Notes under the pieces: generated by a model
Seen by the model: the letters and a program-made list of their open reading frames with translations, nothing else
What the model was told of the DNA's origin: nothing
The model's database searches: none
Translations under genes and position numbers: made by a program
Shown: positions 1-9,466 of the stretch, piece after piece
How positions within the stretch are numbered: position 1 is the first letter of the stretch
Layout of the letters: every line of letters begins with the position of its first letter
DNA from: an uncultured Prochlorococcus sp.
GTDB taxonomy: Bacteria; Cyanobacteriota; Cyanobacteriia; PCC-6307; Cyanobiaceae
Reading direction: 5' to 3'
Assembly (NCBI GenBank): GCA_902628235.1
Contig: CACOMD010000001.1
Span: 62,001-126,000 of the forward strand
Length of the DNA: 64,000 nucleotides

Positions 1-335
1 AAGTCTGGATTACTTACTGCAGAGGAATTTAAGCTAACTTTATCTGCCCCTGCTCTTAATAGATCATTAATAGATTCAATTGACCTTATTCCACCACCCA
101 CTGTAAAGGGTATTTTAACAGTTTTGGCTGTCCTTGAAACAAGATCTATTAAAGTCTTTCTATTCTCAAAAGTTGCCTTAATATCCAAAAAGACTAGCTC
201 ATCAGCTCCCTCATCTGAATATAAACATGCTAGTTCAACAGGATCACCAGCATCTCTAAGATTTATGAAATTGACACCCTTAACAACTCGACCATTGGCA
301 ACATCAAGGCAGGGTATTAAACGAAGAGCAACCAT
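1..335 (-). CDS. hisF: Imidazole glycerol phosphate synthase cyclase subunit HisF (N-terminal part, cut by window edge)
   Basis: HisF is the cyclase half of the HisF-HisH enzyme that makes imidazole glycerol phosphate and AICAR in histidine synthesis. About 111 N-terminal residues are present; the rest lies beyond position 1. The translation begins [20 protein letters not shown], the classic HisF start with the catalytic Asp of CLDV, followed by the FLDI segment and TVGGGIRS, a phosphate-binding glycine loop of the beta/alpha barrel. The ATG at 335 is the only sensible start. It is divergent from the DUF2862 gene. The identification is secure; the C-terminal half, with the second catalytic Asp, is not visible. 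Confidence 0.95.
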   Translation of the reverse strand, partial: MVALRLIPCLDVANGRVVKGVNFINLRDAGDPVELACLYSDEGADELVFLDIKATFENRKTLIDLVSRTAKTVKIPFTVGGGIRSIESINDLLRAGADKVSLNSSAVSNPD

Positions 336-395
336 TTTAAAAAAAATTGTCCAAATGCTGTTAATCTTGCATAATAGCTTCTATTTTAAACTGTT

Positions 396-620
396 ATGGC
401 CAACACAAAATTATTACCAAAAATTGGAAGTAAAGTAAAAATCAATTTTGAAAAAGTTAAAGATCGATTACCGACAAAACTTGTACAACAAATTGATACT
501 AATCCTAAAGCAGTGATAATAGGGTATAAAATGACTGATGGAAGAAGCATTGGTTTGATCCTAAAATTTGATTCTGGACAAGAAAATTGGTTTTTCCCTG
601 AAGAAATCGAACGAGGTTAA
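396..620 (+). CDS. DUF2862 small conserved protein
   Basis: A 74-residue protein of a small cyanobacterial family that I recall as DUF2862; its function is unknown. It is basic at the N-terminus (KIGSKVKINFEKVKDRL) with a beta-rich second half (DGRSIGLILKFDSGQENWFF) that looks like a small SH3-like barrel. No signal peptide or membrane segment. It sits 6 bases before chlG on the same strand, so the two are probably co-transcribed. The start is ATG, 61 bases from the divergent hisF start. Family assignment is from memory. Confidence 0.8.
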   Translation: MANTKLLPKIGSKVKINFEKVKDRLPTKLVQQIDTNPKAVIIGYKMTDGRSIGLILKFDSGQENWFFPEEIERG

Positions 621-626
621 TTTTAA

Positions 627-1574
627 GTGAATGATCCAAAACAATTATTAGGAATCAAAGGCGCATCTGAGACTTCTAGTTTATGGAAACTCAGAATACA
701 ATTAATGAAGCCAATAACTTGGATTCCTTTAATATGGGGAGTAATTTGTGGCGCAGCAGCAAGTGGAAATTTTGTATGGACGATTAATAATGTTTTTGCA
801 TCAATGGCATGTATGTTAATGAGTGGACCATTACTTGCAGGATATACACAAACAATTAATGATTTTTTTGATAGAGAAATAGATGCCATTAATGAACCCA
901 ATAGGCCAATTCCTTCTGGTGCAATATCAATTAAACAAGTGAAATTGCAAATCTGGGTTTTACTAATTTTAGGATTAATTGTTGCATATTTGTTAGATAT
1001 GTATGCGCATCATACTTTTCCCTCTGTATTTCTTTTAGCTCTAGGAGGATCTTTTGTAAGTTATATTTATTCTGCTCCTCCGCTAAAACTAAAACAAAAT
1101 GGATGGTTAGGTAATTATGCATTAGGAGCTTCATATATCGCTTTACCTTGGTGGGCAGGTCAAGCTCTATTTGGGAAATTAACAATCATAACTGCTTTAT
1201 TAACTCTCGCTTATAGTCTTTCTGGATTAGGTATTGCCGTCATAAATGATTTTAAAAGTGTAGAAGGAGACTCAAAATTAGGATTAAATTCTTTGCCAGT
1301 AATTTTTGGGATTAAAAATGCCAGCAGAATAAGTGCCGGTCTAATTGATATATTTCAGCTAGCGATGGTAGGAGTACTTATAATTATTGGTCAACATTTA
1401 GCATCAGTAATTTTAGTTTTATTAATTATTCCCCAAATAACATTCCAAGAAATGTGGTTATTAAGAGATCCTCTTAAATTTGATGTAAAATATCAAGCAA
1501 GCGCACAACCATTTTTAATTACTGGAATGCTAGTAACTGCATTGGCTATTGGACATAGTTTTCTAGTAGCCTAA
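627..1574 (+). CDS. chlG: Chlorophyll synthase ChlG
   Basis: ChlG is a membrane-embedded UbiA-family prenyltransferase that attaches a geranylgeranyl or phytyl tail to (divinyl) chlorophyllide, the last step of chlorophyll synthesis. The 315 residues fit the family. The first aspartate-rich motif is NDFFDREIDAINEPNRP near residue 85, and the second (INDFKSVEGDSKLG) is near residue 206; both bind Mg2+ and the prenyl diphosphate. About eight hydrophobic helices are visible. Translation starts at GTG 627, 6 bases after the DUF2862 stop. The penicillin-binding protein gene follows 1 base after the stop, which suggests one transcript. Confidence 0.96.
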   Translation: MNDPKQLLGIKGASETSSLWKLRIQLMKPITWIPLIWGVICGAAASGNFVWTINNVFASMACMLMSGPLLAGYTQTINDFFDREIDAINEPNRPIPSGAISIKQVKLQIWVLLILGLIVAYLLDMYAHHTFPSVFLLALGGSFVSYIYSAPPLKLKQNGWLGNYALGASYIALPWWAGQALFGKLTIITALLTLAYSLSGLGIAVINDFKSVEGDSKLGLNSLPVIFGIKNASRISAGLIDIFQLAMVGVLIIIGQHLASVILVLLIIPQITFQEMWLLRDPLKFDVKYQASAQPFLITGMLVTALAIGHSFLVA

Positions 1575-1575
1575 A

Positions 1576-3324
1576 TTGCTAAAATTAAGGCACATTTTTT
1601 TATTAATCTCTCCAACATTATTTATTTTTATAATTTTCTTTTATATAAGTAATTTGATTAAAAATAATTTTAATTATGAACCTAATGATAAATATAAATT
1701 AATAAATAATTTTTCATATGAGATTAAATATTCTGAAGATAAAATACTTAGTAAATTAAGCCAGAAATTTAATATTAAAGATGAAAAAGAGAAAATACCT
1801 AAACCAATAAAATATGCATTTGTTTCTGCTGAAGATAGAAGATTTTTTAAACATAATGGTGTAGATATTTTTGGAACAATGAGAGCATTTATAAATAATG
1901 TTCAAAGTGGATACATAAGAGAGGGAGGTAGCACAATAACTCAACAGGTCTCTAGATTAATATTCTTAAATAATAAAATTAGCATTGCAAGAAAAATTAA
2001 AGAAATAATAATTTCTATAATTATGGATTACAAATATAGTAAAAATGAAATTCTTAAGATCTACCTTAATGAAATTTATTTAGGAGAAGGAGCAAAAGGA
2101 ATAAATGAAGCATCACAAATTTACTTTGGCAAACTTATTACTGAATTAACATTATCAGAGGTAGCGATGTTAGCAGGATTAGCTCCTGCTCCAAACTTTT
2201 ATTCACCTTATCAAGATTATGATTTAGCTATTCAAAGAAGAGATGAAATTCTTAGATTAATGTATATAGAAGGTTATATTGATAAGGTCAATTATGAAAA
2301 AGCTTTATTAGAAAAAATTAAAGTTCTTAATAAAAAAAATAATGAAGATAAACTCTTAATAAATTTTATATTGTCTGAAGCAGCAAATAAAATTAATACA
2401 GAAATAAACTATCAAATTGATAATCATCTGATAATTAATTCTAGTATCGAAAAGGAATGGCAAAAGAAAGCACAAAAACTATCTCAAGAATTATTACCAG
2501 AAGGACTAGAGGTGGGGGTAATATCAATTGAATCAGATACAGGACTTATCAAAACTATGATAAGCGGTAGATATCCAAAATATAATCAATTTAATCGAGT
2601 AACATCCGCTATCAGACCTTTAAGTTCCACATTTAAAATAATTCCATATTGTTTAGCATTTTTAGAAGGTAAAAGTCTTTTAGATACTTATGATGATTCT
2701 CCCACTTGCTGGGATAAATATTGCCCTAAAAATTTCTCTAACTTTTATCAAGGGGAAACTACATTAATTGAATCTTTTAAAAATTCTTCAAATATAGTAC
2801 CCATTAAAATTTCATATCAATTTGGTTTAAAAAAGATTGTAAATTTAGCAAATAAATTTGGTATAAGATATCAAAAAGAACTTAGTTCTTATTTGCCTAT
2901 TGCTATAGGAGCCTATGGTGACAGTCTTTATAATATTACGAAGGCCTATTCCATAATTAATAACAAAGGTGAATTAATAAAACCTAGCGTTATAAAGAAA
3001 ATACAATCGAAAAAAGGAAAAATAATCTGGAAAAATAAATTTAAAACAAAAAAAATAATTGATAAAAAAATAGCAAATAAATTAAATTATCTTTTAGAAA
3101 ATTCGGTTGAAAGCGGAACTGGTATAGCAGCTTCAATTGATGGCAGAAAAATATATGGTAAAACAGGTACTTCAGATCTAAATAAAGATCTTTGGTTTAT
3201 TGGATCCATTAAAAATTTAACTACTGGGGTATGGATTGGCTTTGATGATAATAGAGCAACAAATTTTTCTAGTGGAACTTCTGCTAATTTTTGGAAGAGT
3301 TTTATTAAATCAATTAATATATAA
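1576..3324 (+). CDS. Bifunctional penicillin-binding protein 1A-type (glycosyltransferase/transpeptidase)
   Basis: A class A penicillin-binding protein that polymerises lipid II glycan and cross-links peptides on the periplasmic face. Residues about 7-30 form the single membrane anchor. The GT51 domain follows with SAEDRRFFKHNGVD (catalytic Glu), GGSTITQQ and KIYLNEIYLG. The transpeptidase has the serine motif SSTFK (about residue 352), SSN (about 405) and KTGTS (about 530). At 582 residues it is short for PBP1A, with no C-terminal extension. The start is TTG 1576; no earlier start exists after chlG, and the first in-frame ATG is too far inside. It may be cotranscribed with chlG. Confidence 0.92.
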   Translation: MLKLRHIFLLISPTLFIFIIFFYISNLIKNNFNYEPNDKYKLINNFSYEIKYSEDKILSKLSQKFNIKDEKEKIPKPIKYAFVSAEDRRFFKHNGVDIFGTMRAFINNVQSGYIREGGSTITQQVSRLIFLNNKISIARKIKEIIISIIMDYKYSKNEILKIYLNEIYLGEGAKGINEASQIYFGKLITELTLSEVAMLAGLAPAPNFYSPYQDYDLAIQRRDEILRLMYIEGYIDKVNYEKALLEKIKVLNKKNNEDKLLINFILSEAANKINTEINYQIDNHLIINSSIEKEWQKKAQKLSQELLPEGLEVGVISIESDTGLIKTMISGRYPKYNQFNRVTSAIRPLSSTFKIIPYCLAFLEGKSLLDTYDDSPTCWDKYCPKNFSNFYQGETTLIESFKNSSNIVPIKISYQFGLKKIVNLANKFGIRYQKELSSYLPIAIGAYGDSLYNITKAYSIINNKGELIKPSVIKKIQSKKGKIIWKNKFKTKKIIDKKIANKLNYLLENSVESGTGIAASIDGRKIYGKTGTSDLNKDLWFIGSIKNLTTGVWIGFDDNRATNFSSGTSANFWKSFIKSINI

Positions 3325-3340
3325 AATAAAACATAAAAAA

Positions 3341-4669
3341 TTATTTTTTATATGAAATAATTGCAGCATAAAATCCATCACCTGAATCATCTTTATTAGG
3401 CAATATTTGTTTATCAAAAACTAATTCTAATTTATTATTTTTCTTTAAAAATTTATCAATTAGTAAATTATTTTCATTTGGACAAATTGTACAAGTTGAG
3501 TAAACTAGAATACCATTTTTATTAAGTAAAGGCACAATAGTTTCTAATAATTTCTCTTGAATAGTTATTATTTGATCAATAGTTTTTTTTGTTATCTTCC
3601 ATCTTGCATCAGGATTTCTAGCCAAAGTTCCCAAACCAGAACAAGGAGCATCGATTAAAATTTTATCAAAGTAATTGATATATTCAGGCTTAATATCTAA
3701 AAGTTTTGTAGCGTCAATTTTTAAAGATTTTACGCTTTTTATATCTAATCTTTTCAAATTTTCTTCTAATAAATTTAATCTAATATCCGATCTATCAATA
3801 GCTAAGATTTCTCCATCATCTTTAATTAATTGAGCCAAATGCGTTGTTTTAGTTCCTGGAGCAGCGCAAGCATCAAGAATTTTATCTCCTTTTATTGGAC
3901 TCAAAAGAGGGGCTATCCATTGTGAAGATCTGTCTTGAATTAACCATTTTCCTTCAAAATAACCAGGCAGTTTTCGAATTGATCTTGGTTTACTTTTCAA
4001 CACAAATCCATCTTCTAGTTTATTTATAGGTTGAACATCAATATTATTATTTTTAAAAATCTCTAAACATTCTTTCATTGTTGTTTTCAAAGTATTAACT
4101 CTAAAGTCAATTTTGGGCTTTTTATTAAATGCCTCAGCAATCTTTTTAGTTTCAGTAATTCCAAACCAAATAATCATTTCATTAACAAGCCAAATAGGCA
4201 ATGATTCTTTTAAAGAAATTCTTTCTGCCTGATTCATGGGAAATGCAGGAAGATTATTAATCTTTAATTTTCTAGTTGCATTTCTAAGTACTGCATTAAC
4301 CACTCCGCTTAGTTTATTTAATTCGGAGTTTTTAGCTATTTCAACAGTTGTAGAGATACATGCAGAATCAGGTATTTTATCCATCTTCAATATTTGATAT
4401 AAGCCTACATGAAGTAACCATCTCAATTTAGGCGGTTGTTTTTTATGATTTAATTTTGAAGTATGGTCAATCCAATGGTCTAAAAGCTTTCTATATCTAA
4501 TACATCCAAATGATAACTCAGTGATAAATGCGATATCAAGTGAAGTGAATTTATAGTTTGATAATGCCTTTTCTAGAGCTAAATCTGAGTACATACCTGA
4601 GCTTACTTTTAACAAAATTTCCCAAGCTGCTTTTCTTTGTAAACATCCCTCAAGCAAAATATTTTTCAA
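3341..4669 (-). CDS. rsmB: 16S rRNA (cytosine-967 C5) methyltransferase RsmB
   Basis: RsmB uses SAM to methylate C5 of a cytosine in the small-subunit rRNA (C967 in E. coli). The 442 residues show the usual order: an N-terminal NusB-like helical domain (about 1-140), then the Rossmann methyltransferase. The SAM motif is ILDACAAPGTKTTHLAQL near residue 265. The catalytic cysteines are in DAPCSGLGT and in YSTCTICPNENN near the end. It converges with the PBP gene, with 16 bases between stops. No frameshift or missing key residue was seen. Recognition is strong. Confidence 0.93.
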   Translation of the reverse strand: MKNILLEGCLQRKAAWEILLKVSSGMYSDLALEKALSNYKFTSLDIAFITELSFGCIRYRKLLDHWIDHTSKLNHKKQPPKLRWLLHVGLYQILKMDKIPDSACISTTVEIAKNSELNKLSGVVNAVLRNATRKLKINNLPAFPMNQAERISLKESLPIWLVNEMIIWFGITETKKIAEAFNKKPKIDFRVNTLKTTMKECLEIFKNNNIDVQPINKLEDGFVLKSKPRSIRKLPGYFEGKWLIQDRSSQWIAPLLSPIKGDKILDACAAPGTKTTHLAQLIKDDGEILAIDRSDIRLNLLEENLKRLDIKSVKSLKIDATKLLDIKPEYINYFDKILIDAPCSGLGTLARNPDARWKITKKTIDQIITIQEKLLETIVPLLNKNGILVYSTCTICPNENNLLIDKFLKKNNKLELVFDKQILPNKDDSGDGFYAAIISYKK

Positions 4670-4696
4670 TTACTTTTAATATGATAATTAAATATT

Positions 4697-4846
4697 TTAA
4701 ACAATATTATTTACGGAAGATTTCATCAAAATAAAACCTAACACAGATACTAAAGTTAGATTGAAACCTAAAAACAGATAAATATTTATTGAGTGGATTT
4801 TTTCACTGGTCAGTTTAAAGTTGGGTTTGTTTGTATTTTTTTTCAT
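4697..4846 (-). CDS. Small single-span membrane protein (49 aa), unknown
   Basis: A 49-residue frame starting ATG 4846 and ending TAA 4697, 27 bases upstream of the rsmB start on the same strand. The N-terminus is polar and basic (MKKNTNKPNFKLTSEKIH), followed by one hydrophobic stretch (NIYLFLGFNLTLVSVLGFIL) and a short tail. I do not recognise it. The clean polar-to-membrane layout, the basic head and the position just before rsmB support a real gene; its small size keeps confidence moderate. Confidence 0.55.
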   Translation of the reverse strand: MKKNTNKPNFKLTSEKIHSINIYLFLGFNLTLVSVLGFILMKSSVNNIV

Positions 4847-5061
4847 AAACTCATAAATAAAATGTTTAATCAATATTCATTTATTAATTTGAATTTGAAA
4901 TTTATAAATTTTTCAAACTTAAGAAATCAGTATTTGAAACGATTAAAGAGTTAGATAATTCTTTGATAAGAAATAAATAGTTATGTTTAAATTTAACACT
5001 CTTTTGTTATATTTCGTAATAATCTTATATTATTTTAATTTTTAAGATTTTATATTTTTCA

Positions 5062-6552
5062 TCACTTAAGTTCATTTAAAAATTTATTTGCCACTTCGAA
5101 ATGATTATTTAATTTCTCAGTTTTCATTTTATCTAGATTTCTTGTTAACATTGCGAGCCTATATTGTTTACTAAAATAAGTTCTATAATCATTAATAAAT
5201 TTCCAAAATAAACCATCCCAAATTATACACCAACTATCATTTTTATAATTTGACATCTTTTTAATATAATTTGAACCAGAGATATATGGCTTTGTAGAAA
5301 AAATACCTCCATCGCTAAATTGACTCATCCCATAAACATTTGGAACCATAACCCAATCGTAAGAATCAATAAACATTTCCATAAACCACTTATATACTTC
5401 ATCAGGATGAATACGACATAAAAGCATAAAGTTTCCTAGAACCATTAATCTCTCTATATGATGACAATATCCAGATTGTAAAATATTTTTTATTACGTTA
5501 TCAACAGGTTCAATTCCAGTTGTTCCATCATAAAAAGATTTAGGAATTTTTTTATTTTCAAAATTCCAGAAATTAGTAGTTCTCATTTTCACACCATACT
5601 TCTCATATGAAAGATTTATAAATTCTCGCCAACCAATAATTTGTCTAATAAAACCTTCTAAAGAATTCAATGGAATATTATTATCTTTACTGTAACCTAT
5701 GACTTTATCAAGAACCTCCGTAGGAGTTAATAATCCAACATTTAATAATAATGATAAAAGGCTATGCCATAAAAAACTATCGTTTTTAGAAATAGCATCT
5801 TCATAATCACCAAAAAGAAAGAGTCTTTCTTCCAAAAAATCATCCAACCATTTTCTAGCTTCTTTAAAATTTGTAGGATAAAAAAAGTATTGACTTGATC
5901 CTAAACATTTAATATCACTTTTTAAAATTAATTTTTCAGTTTCTAAGACAATTTTATTTTTAGATAATTTATTTATATTTGGTATATCTATATTTTTAGG
6001 AATTTTTTTTCTGTTTAATTCATCAAAACTCCACTTATCTCCAAATGGTGATCCGTCATCGTTAATTAATATATTTTGACTTCGTCTTTGATCCTCATAA
6101 AATCTTCCCATTAAAGGTTTCTTAGAATTATTTTTAAACTTATTTATTATTTTATTTTTTGTAAGAAACATTGGTGATTCTAAGTAATTTATTTGCAACT
6201 GTTTTTCTTGAACAAATCTATTTAATCTTCTTTTAATTAAATAATCATGAGGCTCTATTACATTGATTATTTGATAATTATGATTTAAATATTTTTGTAA
6301 ATAGTCCTGGGTTGAAAAGTCTTTTTGATTTGAAGCGTATATAACTTTATTACCATTTCTTTCCAAATAATTTTTGTAAGAATACATACTAGCCTTTAAA
6401 AAAATTATCTTATTGATGTGATTTGTAAATTGAACATGTTTATCATTCCCCCAAAAGAGAGAATCTTCAATCATTAAAATATCACAACCACATTTAATTA
6501 TCGGACTCAATTCAAATAATTGATTAGGGAAAATTATAGATATTTGCTTCAT
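5062..6552 (-). CDS. Photolyase/cryptochrome-related flavoprotein (FeS-BCP-like)
   Basis: A 496-residue member of the deoxyribodipyrimidine photolyase-related family (FeS bacterial cryptochromes and photolyases). These bind FAD and repair (6-4) photoproducts or sense light. The start is at ATG 6552 ([14 protein letters not shown]), not the in-frame ATG 24 bases upstream: AAGGA lies a proper distance before 6552 and the start overlaps the stop of the DUF2256 gene as ATGA. The C-terminal half has the family hallmarks: [18 protein letters not shown], and [19 protein letters not shown]. Cysteines at YCHH, LLCRIHP and SWCIIW could be three of the four Fe-S ligands in this family. It is the last gene of a four-gene operon. 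Confidence 0.85.
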   Translation of the reverse strand: MKQISIIFPNQLFELSPIIKCGCDILMIEDSLFWGNDKHVQFTNHINKIIFLKASMYSYKNYLERNGNKVIYASNQKDFSTQDYLQKYLNHNYQIINVIEPHDYLIKRRLNRFVQEKQLQINYLESPMFLTKNKIINKFKNNSKKPLMGRFYEDQRRSQNILINDDGSPFGDKWSFDELNRKKIPKNIDIPNINKLSKNKIVLETEKLILKSDIKCLGSSQYFFYPTNFKEARKWLDDFLEERLFLFGDYEDAISKNDSFLWHSLLSLLLNVGLLTPTEVLDKVIGYSKDNNIPLNSLEGFIRQIIGWREFINLSYEKYGVKMRTTNFWNFENKKIPKSFYDGTTGIEPVDNVIKNILQSGYCHHIERLMVLGNFMLLCRIHPDEVYKWFMEMFIDSYDWVMVPNVYGMSQFSDGGIFSTKPYISGSNYIKKMSNYKNDSWCIIWDGLFWKFINDYRTYFSKQYRLAMLTRNLDKMKTEKLNNHFEVANKFLNELK

Positions 6553-6680
6553 ATCTTCGATTTCCTTTTTCTGCATCTGTTAGAGCAATATTTAACATCT
6601 TCCCAGCAATCATGCCATTTTTTTCTCCAATCAAATGATCTATTACAAACTGGACAGATTTTATTTGGTAAATTTTTCAC
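6549..6680 (-). CDS. DUF2256 zinc-ribbon-like small protein
   Basis: A 43-residue protein starting GTG 6680. It has two CxxC-type pairs ([16 protein letters not shown] and [11 protein letters not shown]), the pattern I know as DUF2256, a small zinc-binding family regularly found next to photolyase-like genes. The TGA stop overlaps the photolyase ATG (ATGA), so the two are translationally coupled. The DUF2805 gene ends 4 bases upstream. Function unknown; context suggests a role with the flavoprotein. Confidence 0.85.
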   Translation of the reverse strand: MKNLPNKICPVCNRSFDWRKKWHDCWEDVKYCSNRCRKRKSKI

Positions 6681-6683
6681 TAA

Positions 6684-6941
6684 TTAAATTTTTCTTTTAT
6701 GAGTTGACTTAAATCTAGAAGAATCTTTTAATCTCATATGTTTTGTATTACGACCATTAACTCTTTCCCTCCAAACTTTAAAGGATTTTCTCTTTAGATG
6801 TTGTCTCATAATTTTAATTGCATCTTTTTCTTTTAATCCAAATTGAAACTCTATAGATTCAAATGGAGTTCTATCCTCCCAGCACATTTCTATGATTCTA
6901 TCGATATCTTTAATATCCATTTTTATTATTGAATTTTGCAT
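6684..6941 (-). CDS. DUF2805 / TIGR03643 family protein
   Basis: An 85-residue protein with an HTH-like look: DRIIEMCWEDRTPFESIEFQFGLKEKDAIKIMR followed by a basic C-terminus (KVWRERVNGRNTKH...KRKI). This matches my memory of TIGR03643/DUF2805, a small family that co-occurs with photolyase-related proteins. The RTPFE and FGL...IKIMR pattern is typical. The start at 6941 overlaps the end of the DUF393 gene by 16 bases, and the stop is 3 bases from the DUF2256 start. Function is not established; nucleic-acid binding is my inference. Confidence 0.8.
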   Translation of the reverse strand: MQNSIIKMDIKDIDRIIEMCWEDRTPFESIEFQFGLKEKDAIKIMRQHLKRKSFKVWRERVNGRNTKHMRLKDSSRFKSTHKRKI

Positions 6942-7318
6942 TTTGATTCACATATTTTTTCTAAATTATCTCTACCTGTTAATTTCAATCTATATTTAGC
7001 CCAATATTTATATAAAAATCTTATAAACTCTGAGAGAATAGGTAATTTCGTTGGGAAATAAATCCATCCAAGTCCTACTAATTCATATGAATATGCTAAG
7101 ACATCTATACCAAAGATAATTTCTCCAGTACCAAGAATTCCATGCAGATTTGCCATGGCTTGTCTATATGAAATATTTTTAAAATCTTCAGGAATATAAT
7201 TGACACTAATATCAACGAAGTTTATAACTTGTTTTGTATCTTTTTTTTTGAGGAAGTTTGTTTCTCTTAGACAAAGAGGACAACCTCCGTCATATAAGAA
7301 CGTTAATTTGTAATTCAT
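6926..7318 (-). CDS. DCC-family thiol-disulfide oxidoreductase-like protein (DUF393)
   Basis: A 130-residue protein opening YKLTFLYDGGCPLCLRET, the DxxCxxC signature (DGGCPLC) of the DUF393/DCC family, predicted thioredoxin-fold thiol oxidoreductases. The middle (IDVLAYSYELVGLGWIYFPTKLPILSEFIRFLYKYWAKYR) is the usual DUF393 C-terminal helical region. It is the first gene of the operon DUF393 - DUF2805 - DUF2256 - photolyase-like protein, with overlaps of 16 and 4 bases among its genes. No signal peptide, so probably cytosolic. Substrate unknown. Confidence 0.85.
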   Translation of the reverse strand: MNYKLTFLYDGGCPLCLRETNFLKKKDTKQVINFVDISVNYIPEDFKNISYRQAMANLHGILGTGEIIFGIDVLAYSYELVGLGWIYFPTKLPILSEFIRFLYKYWAKYRLKLTGRDNLEKICESKCKIQ

Positions 7319-7528
7319 ATTTTTATTTAAATATAAAAAGATTGTGAATAGTTCGTGGAAAAGTCTATAGTTTATTCTTGTAAATTCCAGTATTTAATTA
7401 TTTAAACTTATATCTAATTTAATATAAGCTTTATAAAGCTTTAATATTCTTTCCTTATATTTTAAAAAAAATTACATTAACTTATAAATACTAACCATTG
7501 ATAAAGGGATACATCAATGGTTTAATAA

Positions 7529-7732
7529 TTACTCATCTAATAAGTGCATACCTTCTCCAACATCAGGCTTAAAGTCGCAATATGTTTCAAAAACTATCCC
7601 AACTTTCCTCATACATTCTCCTAATTCATCATTAAATTTTTCCCAATCTTTAGTATTTTTATCAGGTAGTGACCAACCCTGATTTTCAACCATACTCGTA
7701 ATTACTGTATAGTCCCACTCAATGTAAGCCAT
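7529..7732 (-). CDS. Conserved-looking small protein (67 aa), unknown
   Basis: A soluble acidic protein of 67 residues (MAYIEWDYTVITSMVENQGW...). I do not recognise a family. The composition is balanced with several Trp and Cys, unlike a chance AT-rich frame. It has its own start and stop inside a 570-base space between the DUF393 operon and trmH, and no competing frame. It is probably a real picocyanobacterial protein of unknown role. Confidence 0.65.
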   Translation of the reverse strand: MAYIEWDYTVITSMVENQGWSLPDKNTKDWEKFNDELGECMRKVGIVFETYCDFKPDVGEGMHLLDE

Positions 7733-7885
7733 TTATATTCAATATTGGTTTAGTTAAATATTATAGAACACAATAATCACCAAAACTTCAAAATAATTTT
7801 AAATATTTATCTTACATAAAATAATTTTTTATTATTTTGAAATTCTTTTAAATAATATAATATTTTTACACGTTAAAGTTAATAA

Positions 7886-8545
7886 ATGTCAGTTTTGCCT
7901 AGAAGATTTCAAAAGATAAAAAATGTTTTAAATTCTAGAATGGAAGATTTAACTGTTCTAATAGAAGGAGTTAATAAACCACATAATCTCTCTGCGATAA
8001 TTAGAACTTGTGATGCAGCTGGAGTATTTCAAGCTAATTTTATTTGTGATCATAGTAATGTAAAAACTTTTAACAGCACTGCTCAAGGAAGTCAAAAATG
8101 GGTCAAATTAAGAAACCATGAATCCTATTTGGAAGCAACGAATGCATTGAGAAAGGAAGGTTTCAAATTGTATGGCACATCTTTAAATGAAAATTCTATT
8201 GATTATCGAGATTTAGATTTTACAAAAAATACTTGTTTTGTACTTGGTGCTGAGAAGTGGGGTTTAAGTAAAGAATTAATTGACCAAGTTGATGAATCAA
8301 TTTATATCCCAATGAATGGAATGGTTCAATCCCTTAATGTTTCAGTCGCTGGTGCTATTTTACTTTTTGAGGCAATACGCCAAAGAAAAAATAATGATTT
8401 AATACCCTTTGAAGGAGAAGGGTTAAATCAGGAGGAATATAAAAAGACTTTATTTGAATGGACATATCCAGAACTTATTGATTCTTATAAAAAATCAAAT
8501 AAAGATTATCCTAGTCTTAATAAAGATGGAGAAATTGAGAAATAA
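7886..8545 (+). CDS. trmH: tRNA (guanosine(18)-2'-O)-methyltransferase TrmH
   Basis: A SPOUT-fold (SpoU class) methyltransferase that 2'-O-methylates G18 in the D-loop of tRNA with SAM. The three motifs are present: N-x-S-A-I-x-R (HNLSAIIRTCDAAGV, residues about 32-46), LGAEKWGLS (about 121) and IPMNGMVQSLNVSVAGAI (about 142), which together form the trefoil-knot SAM site. The 219 residues fit the family. The C-terminus (FEWTYPELIDSYKKSN) matches cyanobacterial TrmH. Convergent with the ABC permease gene, 11 bases apart. Confidence 0.9.
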   Translation: MSVLPRRFQKIKNVLNSRMEDLTVLIEGVNKPHNLSAIIRTCDAAGVFQANFICDHSNVKTFNSTAQGSQKWVKLRNHESYLEATNALRKEGFKLYGTSLNENSIDYRDLDFTKNTCFVLGAEKWGLSKELIDQVDESIYIPMNGMVQSLNVSVAGAILLFEAIRQRKNNDLIPFEGEGLNQEEYKKTLFEWTYPELIDSYKKSNKDYPSLNKDGEIEK

Positions 8546-8556
8546 AATTATTTTTA

Positions 8557-9393
8557 TTACTTACCATAACTTTCTTCTAAATCTTCTCCAATGAAAGATA
8601 ATGCTAGAACGAGAAAAAACATTGCAAAGCCAGGGTATAAAGCTGTCCACCAAATTCCTGTTGGTAATGCTGTTAGAGCCAAGTTCAAATCACTTCCCCA
8701 TTCAGGTACATTAACAGGGACACCTAGTCCCAAAAAACCTAAGCTGCCAAGGACAAGTACTGAATCTGCTGCATTTAAAGTTAATAAGACAGGTAAAGGA
8801 GTAATAACATTTGGGAATATATATTTGATAATCACTTTAAAAGTACTCACTCCAGAGATATTAGCGGCCTCTACATAATTTTCTGACTTTATTAAAAGAG
8901 TCTGATTTCTGATTAGCCTAAAGTATTGGGGAGAATAAACAATACATAATGCCAATGCAGCATTTAATACCCCTCTTCCTAAAATAAAAGCAATTACCAC
9001 AGATAGTAAAATTACTGGTATTGAAAAAATTGTATCCATTACTATAGATAAAAACTTGTCTATATTTCCACCGAAATAGCCACTTATTAAACCCAAAGGT
9101 AAACCAACCAAAAGTGAAAAGAATAAGGATAAAAATACTATCTCAAATGCAATATTTGTTCCTTGCAAAGTTCTTAAGCAAACATCCCTCCCTAATCTAT
9201 CGGTTCCACATAAATGACTTATTGAGGGTGGAGCATATATTTGATTATTTAAGGCTGTTTGTGAGAAATCAACCAAATTAGAAAAATCAAACAGTATCAT
9301 TAATAATACTGCAATGATATAAAAACTTAATATTATAAAACCAGTTTTTCTTATATTTTTTGAGATATTATCATTTAACTTAGATTTAATCAA
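8557..9393 (-). CDS. Peptide/nickel-type ABC transporter permease (DppC/OppC-like)
   Basis: A 278-residue inner-membrane permease of the oligopeptide/dipeptide importer class. It has one N-terminal span, the DppC-type HLCGTDRLGRDVCLRTLQGT segment, then five further spans. The cytoplasmic EAA loop that contacts the ATPase is YVEAANISGVSTFKVIIKY followed by FPN. No partner permease, ATPase or binding protein is encoded next to it, so the other subunits must be elsewhere in the genome. It ends convergently with trmH. Confidence 0.88.
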   Translation of the reverse strand: MIKSKLNDNISKNIRKTGFIILSFYIIAVLLMILFDFSNLVDFSQTALNNQIYAPPSISHLCGTDRLGRDVCLRTLQGTNIAFEIVFLSLFFSLLVGLPLGLISGYFGGNIDKFLSIVMDTIFSIPVILLSVVIAFILGRGVLNAALALCIVYSPQYFRLIRNQTLLIKSENYVEAANISGVSTFKVIIKYIFPNVITPLPVLLTLNAADSVLVLGSLGFLGLGVPVNVPEWGSDLNLALTALPTGIWWTALYPGFAMFFLVLALSFIGEDLEESYGK

Positions 9394-9466
9394 AACTTAT
9401 CTTAAATACTAATATCAATATAACTACAACCTCTAAAGAAAAAAGTTTTTTTTTTAATAAAAGCTA

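Noticed and set aside
124-438. Open frame of 104 codons on the + strand
   Set aside because: It is the antisense of hisF, whose minus-strand frame has clear family motifs.
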